A DNA stretch of 8,181 nucleotides from Verrucomicrobiia bacterium (GCA_947460915.1 CANHKJ010000125.1:1-8181), one strand, 5' to 3'; positions 1 to 6,782 are shown, counted from the first letter of the stretch. Numbers and translations: made by a program. The notes: a model not told the origin generated them from the letters alone.

Positions 1-551
1 GCGCGAATTTCCGAAATCTCCACGGGGATTTTTGGATCGGCGGCCTCGATGTAGCAAAAACGGAAACCAGTGCGACCGACTGTGATGCTGCCCAGCCACG
101 GCAAAATGACCACTTGATCGCGAATCGCGTGATCATTGGTCGCGCCTTTTTCGCCCACAGGCGTGAGGCATTCCATCACGGATTCTCCCGTGCGAATACG
201 CAGAGTCGGTGCGCCTTTTTTTGCTGTCATTGGGGTATAAATTTCCACCGAGCCCTGAATCTCCACGCCAAAGTCCAACACAATCCCTGCAGGCTTGCCC
301 TCGGCGCTCGTCAGCACACACGCGGCGACAGGATCATGCAACACCGATTGACCACGCGATTTTTTCAGCAAATTCTCTGCACGCTCCACTCCCGTCGGGC
401 TTTTCCACACCACCCGAGTCGGCGCGATCACATACTGACGCATCGGCGAAATCTCAGCATTCCCCGCTAAAGCAGGAGGCACAGAATTTGAATCCTGCGC
501 CCATACTTGGAAGCAAAAAACAATCGATGATAGAAACAAGAAAGGTTTCAT
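1..551 (-). CDS. Exported alpha-L-rhamnosidase-like glycosidase, N-terminal part (cut by left window edge)
   Basis: The minus frame opens with ATG at 551 and stays open to base 1, giving 183 residues without a stop, so the C-terminal part lies outside the window. Residues 1-18 (MKPFLFLSSIVFCFQVWA) form a signal peptide with cleavage expected before QDS, so the product is exported. From about residue 85 there is a beta-rich domain: a LDFGVEIQGSVEI stretch, then LRIRTGESVMECL, GATNDHAIRDQV, LPWLG and TGFRFCYIE. I recall this motif order from the N-terminal beta-sandwich of proteins annotated as alpha-L-rhamnosidases (GH78-like); the catalytic (alpha/alpha)6 barrel would follow outside the window. 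A role in releasing rhamnose from plant or algal polysaccharide is inferred from the family. An in-frame ATG at 563 adds four residues; neither start has an SD. The reading frame and signal peptide are clear, the enzyme class is probable. Confidence 0.72.
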   Translation of the reverse strand, partial: MKPFLFLSSIVFCFQVWAQDSNSVPPALAGNAEISPMRQYVIAPTRVVWKSPTGVERAENLLKKSRGQSVLHDPVAACVLTSAEGKPAGIVLDFGVEIQGSVEIYTPMTAKKGAPTLRIRTGESVMECLTPVGEKGATNDHAIRDQVVILPWLGSITVGRTGFRFCYIEAADPKIPVEISEIR

Positions 552-640
552 AAGCGAAAACATAGCGCCAATACGGATGCCGACAAGAACGACTTTCAAA
601 TAATGCCGATTTCCTCTGGCAGATTCGCCCGTTCTCACCT

Positions 641-656
641 ATGTTGCCAACAACAT
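641..656. promoter_or_regulatory. Perfect 6-bp dyad overlapping the ndh start codon
   Basis: ATGTTG-CCAA-CAACAT is a perfect inverted repeat with a four-base centre, and its right arm contains the first two bases of the NDH-2 start codon (655-657). No SD precedes that codon. As RNA it could form a small hairpin that hides the AUG; as DNA it could be a repressor half-site pair. Only the symmetry is seen; function is inferred. Confidence 0.3.
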
Positions 657-1953
657 GAAGAAAGTTTTGATCATCGGCGGCGGTTTTGGCGGCTTAGAAT
701 GCGCACTGGGCCTTGCCAACCAACCTGGGATCGACGTCACACTCATCGATCGCACCAACCATCACCTCTTTCAACCCCTGCTTTATCAAGTCGCCTCCGC
801 ATCTCTCACCGCTCCAGACATTGCCCAATCGATCCGCCAAATCCTCTGCGATGCCAATAATGTCACGGTGTTGATGGATGAAATCACCGAACTCAATGCC
901 GCTGAACATACCGCGACCAGTGCCACGGGACATATGCATCACTACGATTACCTCGTGCTCGCCACTGGTGCCCGCACCGGATATTTTGGCAACGACCACT
1001 GGGCCCAACACACTCTCTGTCTGAAATCACTCGCCGATGCTCAAGACATTCGTCGCACCGTTTTAACAAATTTAGAAAAAGCCGAGTTGAGCACGGACCC
1101 TACGGAGCGCCAACGCTTGATGACCATTGCCATCGTTGGCGGCGGCCCCACCGGAGTCGAGTTGGCCGGTGCTTTTGCTGACCTGATGAATCGCTCGTTG
1201 CGCAACAATTTCCGCAACATCGATACCACCGAGCTACGCATTGTCTTGATCGAGGGATCAGAGCGCATCCTCGAGGCCTATTCGGAAGATCAATCCGCCT
1301 ATGCGCGCCGTCGACTCGAAAAACTCGGTGTCAATGTGCGTTGCAACACTCGGGTGACCGATATCCAACCGCAGATGTTGCATTTCAAAGAAGGCGAACC
1401 GCTCACAGCTGCAGCGATCATTTGGGCCGCAGGTGTTGCAGCCAGCAGCCTTGCCGCTCAACTCGCCACACCAGCAGATCGCGGTGGCCGCATCGCTCCC
1501 CTGCCCGATCTTTCTATATCGGGATTTCCCCACGCCTTCGTTGCTGGCGACCTCGTCAGTTTACGCGATGCCAAACAGCAACCGATCCCAGGCATTGCGC
1601 CCGCAGCTATGCAGATGGGCCGCCACATTGCAAAAATCATCTGCAAAGAAATCAGCTCACGTGATCCCATCGATGTCGCCGCAAGACCTGCATTCAGCTA
1701 CACCGACAAAGGTTTCATGGCCATCATCGGCAAAAATCATGCCGTCGTCAAATCCGGCGGCATCGAACTCCAAGGCTTTATTGCCTGGCTGATGTGGCTC
1801 TTCATTCACATCCTCTTCCTCGTCGGCTTCCGCAACAAACTAGCTGTTTTGTTAGGCTGGGCCTTTGCCTACCTGCGCGACAATCCCTCAGCGCGCGTCG
1901 TCGCCCAACCTGTTGATTTGAGCCGAGTAACACCAACAAATCACTCAAAGTAA
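655..1953 (+). CDS. ndh: Type II NADH:quinone oxidoreductase (NDH-2)
   Basis: This 432-residue flavoprotein oxidises NADH and passes electrons to membrane quinone without pumping protons, on the cytoplasmic face of the inner membrane. The FAD Rossmann motif GGGFGG lies at residues 8-13, followed by LYQVASASLTAPDIAQSIR (about 43-61), typical of this family. The NADH Rossmann motif GGGPTG is at 162-167 and the second FAD motif, FVAGDL, at about 295-300, followed by PGIAPAAMQMGRHIA. A hydrophobic stretch at about 374-404 near the C-terminus fits membrane attachment, as in other NDH-2 proteins of similar length. The ATG at 655 is chosen because the Rossmann fold starts at once after it. It has no visible SD and overlaps a dyad. 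The stop is one base from the stop of the convergent HAD gene, so no terminator fits between them. The family is secure; NADH rather than NADPH preference is assumed. Confidence 0.92.
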   Translation: MKKVLIIGGGFGGLECALGLANQPGIDVTLIDRTNHHLFQPLLYQVASASLTAPDIAQSIRQILCDANNVTVLMDEITELNAAEHTATSATGHMHHYDYLVLATGARTGYFGNDHWAQHTLCLKSLADAQDIRRTVLTNLEKAELSTDPTERQRLMTIAIVGGGPTGVELAGAFADLMNRSLRNNFRNIDTTELRIVLIEGSERILEAYSEDQSAYARRRLEKLGVNVRCNTRVTDIQPQMLHFKEGEPLTAAAIIWAAGVAASSLAAQLATPADRGGRIAPLPDLSISGFPHAFVAGDLVSLRDAKQQPIPGIAPAAMQMGRHIAKIICKEISSRDPIDVAARPAFSYTDKGFMAIIGKNHAVVKSGGIELQGFIAWLMWLFIHILFLVGFRNKLAVLLGWAFAYLRDNPSARVVAQPVDLSRVTPTNHSK

Positions 1954-1954
1954 A

Positions 1955-2647
1955 TCACGAGATGATCGCCAACCATTCACCGAGGTTGTTGACGACGAAA
2001 TCAGCACCGTGAGCGCGCAGTTGGTCGGCGGAAAAATGCCCCGTAGCCACTGCGAGACAGCGTGCTCCCATGGCATGAGCGCAGGCGATATCTTTCGGAG
2101 TATCGCCGATGACAAGAGTGCGCGTTGCTGCATATTCGCGCCCAGTGTGATGGGCGGCACGAATCTGGGCTACAGGACCTAAACGATTGCGGTCTGCATG
2201 ATCATCACCATAGGCTCCAAAGCCAAAGTGGTGGTCGAGTCCGAAGTGTCGCATCTTGATCGCCGCTCCCTGCGCCGTATTACCCGTGAGCAGACCAATG
2301 GCCGCACCGCGTTGTTGATCGGAGAGTAAGCATTGCTCCACATAGGGCAAAACTTTGCCTGCATACTGCTGCGAGCACAAACTTTGCTCCAGTAGCGGGT
2401 GATAGATGCCGAAAAATTCTTCCACATCCATCAATTCAGCACTGTGGCCATAGTGATCGAGTAAATTTTTTACAATCCCCAAGTCCGTGCTTCCCGCAAG
2501 ATCAAGAGCGGGCGATGGCGCACCGAAGTAGCGTTCCGCTGCGGTCATGATCGCATGCATTCCGGCACCACCTGTATCCACAAGGGTGCCGTCAATGTCA
2601 TACAACACGAGATCGAAGGATAATTCCAAGGAACTGCGCTGACTCAT
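1955..2647 (-). CDS. HAD-superfamily hydrolase (phosphoglycolate phosphatase-like)
   Basis: The 230-residue protein has the HAD signature. Motif I is D17-I-D19-G-T, giving the nucleophile and the general acid/base aspartate. Residues 22-110 form an alpha-helical cap (C1 type). Motif II is LLTGNT around T121. Motif IV is GD182TPKD186, the Mg2+-binding aspartates. The motif III basic residue is not a clear KP; candidates are K131 or R153/R155 (GDDHADRNRLG). This fits a Mg2+-dependent phosphatase of the Gph/HAD-like type acting on a small phosphorylated metabolite in the cytoplasm; the substrate cannot be told from sequence. The ATG is 9 nt after the infC stop, and that TAA overlaps an AAGG that can serve as SD with a 7-nt spacer, so the gene is probably cotranscribed and translationally coupled with infC. 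The assignment to the superfamily is firm, the exact reaction is not. Confidence 0.88.
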   Translation of the reverse strand: MSQRSSLELSFDLVLYDIDGTLVDTGGAGMHAIMTAAERYFGAPSPALDLAGSTDLGIVKNLLDHYGHSAELMDVEEFFGIYHPLLEQSLCSQQYAGKVLPYVEQCLLSDQQRGAAIGLLTGNTAQGAAIKMRHFGLDHHFGFGAYGDDHADRNRLGPVAQIRAAHHTGREYAATRTLVIGDTPKDIACAHAMGARCLAVATGHFSADQLRAHGADFVVNNLGEWLAIIS

Positions 2648-2656
2648 ATCGATGCC

Positions 2657-3373
2657 TTAGTCTTTCGATTCCTCAGCAGTTGGTGTTCCTGCATCGTCGG
2701 AAGCATCGTCTTCGTCCAACTCAAGATGGGACTCGTCGAATTCATCAACATCTTCATCATGATCGTCGTCTTCTTCCATCAATTCACCATGGAACAAATG
2801 GAACTTGCGCTTGCGTTGACCTTGCGGCAACGGCGAGAGCGTCATCGCAATCACACGACCGCCCAAGCGCGGAGCTTGGTCCACGTTGGACATGGTCTTG
2901 AGGTCTTCGATGATTTTCGTCATCGCCACAAATCCCAAGTCTTTGTGCGCGTTTTCACGGCCTTTGAACTGAATGATCACGCGCACCTTGTGGCCTGTAT
3001 CGAGGAAGCCCTCGACGCGGCCCATTTTGATGTTGTAGTCGTGTGCACCAGTGCCCACGCGCAACTTGATTTCCTTCATCCGTGTCGCGGATTTGGATTT
3101 CTGCTTTTTGAGCTTGGCTTGCTCATACTTGAACTTTCCGTAGTCGATGATCTTGCACACTGGCGGATCCGCCTGTGCTGCGATTTCGACGAGATCGAGT
3201 CCGACAGATTGTGCCTTGAGCAAGGCATCCCGCACGTTCATTACGCCGAGTTGCTGACCATCAGGCCCGACCACGCGGATCTTCGGCGCACGGATTCGGT
3301 CATTGACACGTGTTTGATCGCGGTTGCCCATGCGACCGCCCTTCGATTGGTTTGATTTCGTTTGTTTGCTTAT
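2657..3373 (-). CDS. infC: Translation initiation factor IF-3, likely AUA start
   Basis: IF-3 binds the 30S subunit, keeps it apart from 50S and checks the initiator tRNA-start codon match. Numbering from the in-frame ATG at 3331 (224 residues): the N-domain covers about 5-75 and opens with RVNDRIRAPKIRVVGPDG; the IF-3 signature KIIDYGKFKYEQ is at 60-71; the basic linker follows; the C-domain (MKEIKLRVG ... GHKVRVIIQFKGRE ... GGRVIAMTLSP) runs to about 170. Residues 186-224 are an acidic tail absent from classical IF-3. I place the start at the ATA codon 3371-3373, 14 codons further upstream. A GGAGG at 3383-3387 stands 9 nt before it but 51 nt before the ATG, and infC genes are known to use AUU or similar weak codons for self-regulation. 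No ATG, GTG, TTG, CTG or ATT occurs between the upstream in-frame TGA (3395-3397) and 3331. The added residues (SKQTKSNQSKGGR) are basic and flexible. If ATA is wrong, the gene is 2657-3331. The downstream partner is the HAD gene, not rpmI-rplT. Confidence 0.93.
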   Translation of the reverse strand: MSKQTKSNQSKGGRMGNRDQTRVNDRIRAPKIRVVGPDGQQLGVMNVRDALLKAQSVGLDLVEIAAQADPPVCKIIDYGKFKYEQAKLKKQKSKSATRMKEIKLRVGTGAHDYNIKMGRVEGFLDTGHKVRVIIQFKGRENAHKDLGFVAMTKIIEDLKTMSNVDQAPRLGGRVIAMTLSPLPQGQRKRKFHLFHGELMEEDDDHDEDVDEFDESHLELDEDDASDDAGTPTAEESKD

Positions 3374-3382
3374 GGCTTTAGT

Positions 3383-3387
3383 CCTCC
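3383..3387 (-). promoter_or_regulatory. Strong Shine-Dalgarno site for infC
   Basis: On the minus strand the leader reads TGGAGGAC just before the infC frame. GGAGG is followed by 9 nt (ACTAAAGCC) and then ATA. This is the only strong SD in the window; the other starts have none, apart from AAGG before the HAD gene. It decides in favour of the ATA start over the ATG 42 nt downstream. Confidence 0.7.
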
Positions 3388-3653
3388 AGTGGGTTCATGC
3401 TGCGCCCCAATGACTGAGACATCGAAGTGATGCCGCCAACAGGGCGAGAGTGGTGCGTGCAGGTCTCTGATCATGACACTTGATGTGGGATCAATGAAGC
3501 ATGATTGTCCACCCAACTCATTGGGGGGATCAGGAATTCATGCGTGGAACCTGCGGTAAAATTCATCAAAAAAAATCTTTCAGCCATTCGGATGATTACA
3601 TCCATACGCTGCACAGATACATAGATAACTAATCTTCCACGCGAAAGCAAGCG

Positions 3654-3684
3654 AAAAATCAAAACGATTGATTTTCTGAAAATC
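3654..3684 (-). terminator. Possible weak terminator after the 3713-4162 gene
   Basis: About 30 nt after the stop of the upstream minus-strand gene comes GATTTTC-A-GAAAATC (3670-3684). As RNA this gives roughly a five-pair stem with a five-base loop. It is followed after AATCG by TTTTGATTTTT (3654-3664). The stem is AT-rich and short, so termination would be inefficient. The same palindrome could instead be a protein-binding site. Confidence 0.25.
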
Positions 3685-3712
3685 GAAAAAATATACTCGC
3701 TCACGACTGACT

Positions 3713-4162
3713 TTATGGAGCCTCTGGCACGCCCAAAATCACACGAGTTTCTTTGCCCAAACTCACCGCGATTTCGCCTAACAAGGCATGCTCTTTGTAT
3801 TTCCCTCTGACACCCACGTCCATCGTGGCATAAGTCAAAGTTGTATTTGGATCTCTAAACTCTCCCTGACGCACAAATACTGCTGATTGCAAAAGATTGA
3901 CCGCTTCTTGCTCGCTCGCCGCGCCCCACTTACTTTGCAGACCTACTTGAGCTACTACTTTTGCCATAACCTCTGGCTTAGTCAGTTGTTCCTCAAGGCG
4001 CTTTTGCAACTCTGCACGTTGTTCGCTTGATGTCTTATCATTCAACGGAAAGGGCACCCATTGACTATCTGCACGATTTTGCCGCATCCACCAAATACCG
4101 CCAACCCCCGCGATTCCCAGAAGAACACAGACAGCTAAACCAATCAAAATCAATCGTTGCAT
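3713..4162 (-). CDS. Small membrane-anchored protein, unknown function (weak Wzz-like resemblance)
   Basis: This is a 149-residue protein with a hydrophobic N-terminal segment at about 3-25 (LILIGLAVCVLLGIAGVGGI) followed by WWMRQNR, which suggests a single-pass inner-membrane anchor with the rest in the periplasm, or an uncleaved signal. Residues 44-62 are charged and helical (EQRAELQKRLEEQL). Residues 62-125 (KPEVMAKVVAQVGLQSKWG, then EAVNLLQSAVFVR, then a beta-like stretch) recall the order seen in Wzz/GumC chain-length determinants: a residue block ending in L-x-x-x-WG, a helix, then a beta strand. The large coiled coil and second membrane helix of Wzz are missing, so this would be at most a mini-version; the resemblance is my impression, not a match. 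The ATG at 4160-4162 lies 8 nt from a -10-like TATTAT, implying a nearly leaderless mRNA, and there is no SD. It is divergent from the M16 protease gene. Confidence 0.62.
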   Translation of the reverse strand: MQRLILIGLAVCVLLGIAGVGGIWWMRQNRADSQWVPFPLNDKTSSEQRAELQKRLEEQLTKPEVMAKVVAQVGLQSKWGAASEQEAVNLLQSAVFVRQGEFRDPNTTLTYATMDVGVRGKYKEHALLGEIAVSLGKETRVILGVPEAP

Positions 4163-4170
4163 CTATCTCG

Positions 4171-4198
4171 ATAATAAAGCATCACCAGCCCGCGCCAA
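4171..4198 (-). promoter_or_regulatory. Predicted sigma70-type promoter giving a nearly leaderless transcript
   Basis: On the minus strand TTGGCG (4193-4198), a 16-base spacer and TATTAT (4171-4176) match the -35 and -10 consensus at four and five of six positions. Transcription would begin about at the ATG (4160-4162) of the small membrane-protein gene, which agrees with its missing SD. The same box read on the plus strand is GATAAT (4170-4175), 37 nt before the protease start, with only a poor -35, so the 50-bp gap may hold two divergent promoters. Confidence 0.45.
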
Positions 4199-4212
4199 GC
4201 ACATTTTTTCCC

Positions 4213-6741
4213 ATGACGTTTCCACCGACCACTGCCACCGTTCACACTCTTCCCAACGGGCTCACTCTGATTCTCGATCCCCATCACGATCATCCTGTCA
4301 TCAGCACACAATTGTGGGTGGAGACAGGCTCGATTCACGAAAACCAACTACTCGGCGCAGGTCTCTCCCATTTTCTCGAACACATGGTTTTCAAAGGCAC
4401 CGCCGCCTATGATGGTACCGCTCTCGCCTCCGTCGTGCAAGCAGCTGGTGGTCACTGGAATGCCTACACCACCTTTGATCGCACCGTTTATTACATCGAT
4501 GGCCCCGCCACAGGTATGGAGAAATTTCTCCACGTTCTCACCGAAATGGTCTATCGGCCTACGCTGCCCGAAGATGAATTCGAGATGGAAAAAGACGTCA
4601 TCCGCCGTGAAATCGATATGGGGCTCGATGACCCATCGCAAGCCGGAATGCGCTTGCTGCTCGATACCGCCTTTCGCCACGACCCGCGCCGCCTCCCAGT
4701 CATTGGTTATCGCGCCAGCTTCGATGCTGTCACCCATCAAGACCTTGTCGGATATCATCGCGAACGCTACACAACCAATCGCACGTTTTTTGTGCTATCT
4801 GGTGATTTCGATTCCACAGAAGCGATCGCTATGATCACCAAGCTCACAGCCGATCTTCAGCCCGGACCGGCGCGCGAGCCTTTTTACGCCATCGATCCTC
4901 CGCAATGCTCACTTCGCCAAGCCGCGGACGTTTTTGCCATCCCTTCGAGTCGCCTCTGCCTCGCCTGGAAAATCCCCGCCATGGGTCATCCGGATGCTCC
5001 GATCTACGATGTTCTCGCTGCGATGTTGGGACGCGGTCAATCGTCCCACCTCTACACCGAACTCCGAGAAAAACAGGAACTCGCTCTCGAAATCGCCGCC
5101 TGGTCATGGAGTGGCAACATCGGCGATGGACTCTTTGCCATTTCCGCCGAGTGCCAACCCGAGCAGCGCGAACGCTTGATTGCAGCAATCCGCGAGGAAA
5201 TGATCCACTACCAACAAGTCGATTTCACCGAAGCGCTCGAACGCGCCAAGCGTCAAATCATGGTCTCGCAATTCCGCTCACTCACGACCGCTTCTGGACG
5301 AGCCGCTGATCTCGCGGGCAATTGGCACGAAGCTCGCGATCTCCAATTCACCAAAAACTATCTCGCACTAATTGAGCAAGTCGATGCCACTGCCGTTTTG
5401 CGTTGCTTGCGCGATCTGGATGACCGCAAGCTGACCATCACCCAGCTCAATCCCCTCAGTGAAGCCAACGCAAAATCAACCTGCGTCGCCCCGCAAAGCA
5501 AAGTCGCTCATCAATCGATCACCCTCCGCAATGGCATCAAAGTTGCGCTCTTTCCTGATTCGCGCCTGCCCATTCTCAGCCTGCAAACGGTCGTCCGCGG
5601 TGGACTATCACACGAGACTGCTGAAATCGCAGGCATCAGTGCGCTCCTTGCATCCACATTGACTCAGGGCACCACCTCGCGATCAGCCTATCAGATTTCC
5701 TCAACCCTTGATCGACTCGGTGCCTCCTTGCACGCCTCCACCGGAAACAACTCCGTCTTGCTCCACGGCTCATGCCTGACACCAGACCTCGATGTTTTGC
5801 TCGGAATCTGGTCCGATGTTCTACTGCATCCAACATTTCCCGAAGACTCTTTGCTGCGCGAAAAAGCCTCGCAGCTATCAAGCATCCGCGAGTCGCTCGA
5901 AGATCCGTTAGATACCGCTTTTCACCAAATGCGCGGCATGCTTTTCTCCGGAAAATCCTACGGCGTACCTGCCATCGGCACCGTCGAGAGCATCACCTCG
6001 ATTCAGCAAAGCGACCTCATCCATCTGCATCGTGAGCTTTTTTGCGCGCAAAACATGACCATCGCCTTGGCGGGAGATTTTGATCCCGCCCGCATCATTC
6101 CCTTGCTAGAAGAAAACCTCGCGCCTCTCCCCTCAGGAAAATCGCTGCCACTTCCTGCCAGCGAACTTGCTCACGATCGCAGCGAAACATTTCACCGCGA
6201 GAAAAAACAAGCCGTCATCGCCATCGGTTACCCAGGCCTCTCCGCCGCAGATCCCCGACGTTTCGCCAGCTCGATGTTGCTCGAATACTGCTCCGACATG
6301 GCCGGCCCCCTTTTCACTCGCATCCGCGAAGAACTCGGTCTCGCCTATCAAGTCGGTGCGACTCAGTTTCATGGACACGATGTCGGCATGGTCGCCTTTT
6401 ACGTTTCCACAGCTCCCGAACAACTTGCGCTCGCACACAGTGAATTGATCAGTGAAATTGCAAAAATCGCCGCGAAAGGCATCCCCGATGCCGAATTCGA
6501 AAACGTCCGCGCCACGGTGCTTTCGGCACTTGTGTTGCAACAACAAAGCCCCGGAGCCATCGCCCGCCAAGCCGCTGTGGACCTCCTCTTCGATCTCCCC
6601 GCCGATCACCACCGCCACGTTCACGAAATTATTCGACAACTCACTCCCCAAGACATCCGCAACCTGGCACGCGATCTCTTTCAAGGAATCAAGCCCGTCA
6701 CAGCACTAGTGACGCAAAAACAAACAGCTTCCATCATCTAA
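4213..6741 (+). CDS. Single-chain M16 family zinc metallopeptidase (insulinase/pitrilysin-like)
   Basis: The 842-residue protein carries two M16 halves in one chain. The N-terminal catalytic half opens with VHTLPNGLTLILDP (10-23). It has the inverted zinc motif H53-F-L-E56-H57, with the distal zinc ligand most likely E133 in VIRREIDMG. The second half starts at about residue 435 (ITLRNGIKVALFPDSRLP) and lacks the HxxEH motif, as expected of the non-catalytic domain. Near its end REELGLAYQVGA supplies the Arg/Tyr-type substrate-binding motif of the family. M16 enzymes form a closed clamshell that degrades short peptides. No signal peptide or membrane segment is seen, so the protein is probably cytoplasmic. 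The frame is open upstream to 4027, but homology begins just after the ATG at 4213, and a longer form would overlap the divergent gene; 4213 is therefore chosen. There is no SD. Family assignment is secure, the physiological substrate unknown. Confidence 0.93.
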   Translation: MTFPPTTATVHTLPNGLTLILDPHHDHPVISTQLWVETGSIHENQLLGAGLSHFLEHMVFKGTAAYDGTALASVVQAAGGHWNAYTTFDRTVYYIDGPATGMEKFLHVLTEMVYRPTLPEDEFEMEKDVIRREIDMGLDDPSQAGMRLLLDTAFRHDPRRLPVIGYRASFDAVTHQDLVGYHRERYTTNRTFFVLSGDFDSTEAIAMITKLTADLQPGPAREPFYAIDPPQCSLRQAADVFAIPSSRLCLAWKIPAMGHPDAPIYDVLAAMLGRGQSSHLYTELREKQELALEIAAWSWSGNIGDGLFAISAECQPEQRERLIAAIREEMIHYQQVDFTEALERAKRQIMVSQFRSLTTASGRAADLAGNWHEARDLQFTKNYLALIEQVDATAVLRCLRDLDDRKLTITQLNPLSEANAKSTCVAPQSKVAHQSITLRNGIKVALFPDSRLPILSLQTVVRGGLSHETAEIAGISALLASTLTQGTTSRSAYQISSTLDRLGASLHASTGNNSVLLHGSCLTPDLDVLLGIWSDVLLHPTFPEDSLLREKASQLSSIRESLEDPLDTAFHQMRGMLFSGKSYGVPAIGTVESITSIQQSDLIHLHRELFCAQNMTIALAGDFDPARIIPLLEENLAPLPSGKSLPLPASELAHDRSETFHREKKQAVIAIGYPGLSAADPRRFASSMLLEYCSDMAGPLFTRIREELGLAYQVGATQFHGHDVGMVAFYVSTAPEQLALAHSELISEIAKIAAKGIPDAEFENVRATVLSALVLQQQSPGAIARQAAVDLLFDLPADHHRHVHEIIRQLTPQDIRNLARDLFQGIKPVTALVTQKQTASII

Positions 6742-6750
6742 TACGGCACA

Positions 6751-6782
6751 GCACTTGGACTGCGGCAGCCTGCTGCGAGCGC
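6751..6782. repeat. Degenerate GC-rich hairpin unit, possible dispersed repeat
   Basis: The bases GCACTTGGACTGCGGCAG followed by CCTGCTGCGAGCGC contain the inverted repeat GCAGC-CT-GCTGC (6765-6776) and lie 10 nt after the protease stop. I recall similar units (GGACTGCGGCAGCCTGCTGC with a full CCGC right arm) scattered between genes in Verrucomicrobiota, but only one copy is in this window and its right arm is interrupted, so the repeat status is a recollection. No T-run follows, so it is not a standard terminator. Confidence 0.35.

Larger units (their letters stand above)
3374..3712 (-). promoter_or_regulatory. infC upstream region, AT-rich, no convincing gene
   Basis: This gap of about 340 bp between the small membrane-protein gene and infC presumably holds the infC promoter and leader. 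What can be seen on the minus strand: a TATATT box at 3690-3695 with no good -35; the 15-bp palindrome at 3670-3684; a hairpin of CCCAA/TTGGG with a four-base loop at 3512-3525, extendable by two pairs beyond one mismatch; a seven-codon ORF including its stop (ATG 3396-3398, TAA 3378-3380, peptide MNPLED) that overlaps the SD; and the SD itself. The open frame 3471-3704 (GTG start, 77 codons) has no SD and no recognisable domain, and I do not call it a gene. The promoter position is not determined. Confidence 0.4.

Noticed and set aside
114..553. Two overlapping plus-strand frames at the left end (114-470, 209-553)
   Set aside because: The minus-strand frame here has a signal peptide and a glycosidase-like domain; the plus frames are low-complexity, Arg/His/Ser-rich shadows.
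2726..3355. Long plus-strand open frame (209 codons) opposite infC
   Set aside because: It is the antisense shadow of IF-3, whose domains are unmistakable; the translated product shows no family features.
3471..3704. 77-codon minus-strand frame with GTG start in the infC leader
   Set aside because: No SD, no recognisable domain, and it sits in AT-rich sequence that more probably holds regulatory signals.
4027..4212. N-terminal extension of the M16 protease by 62 residues
   Set aside because: The stretch shows no protease homology, overlaps the divergent gene at 3713-4162, and the conserved domain begins directly after the ATG at 4213.
6133..6684. 183-codon minus-strand frame inside the protease gene
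   Set aside because: It is an antisense frame to a well-supported M16 coding sequence and has no protein features.
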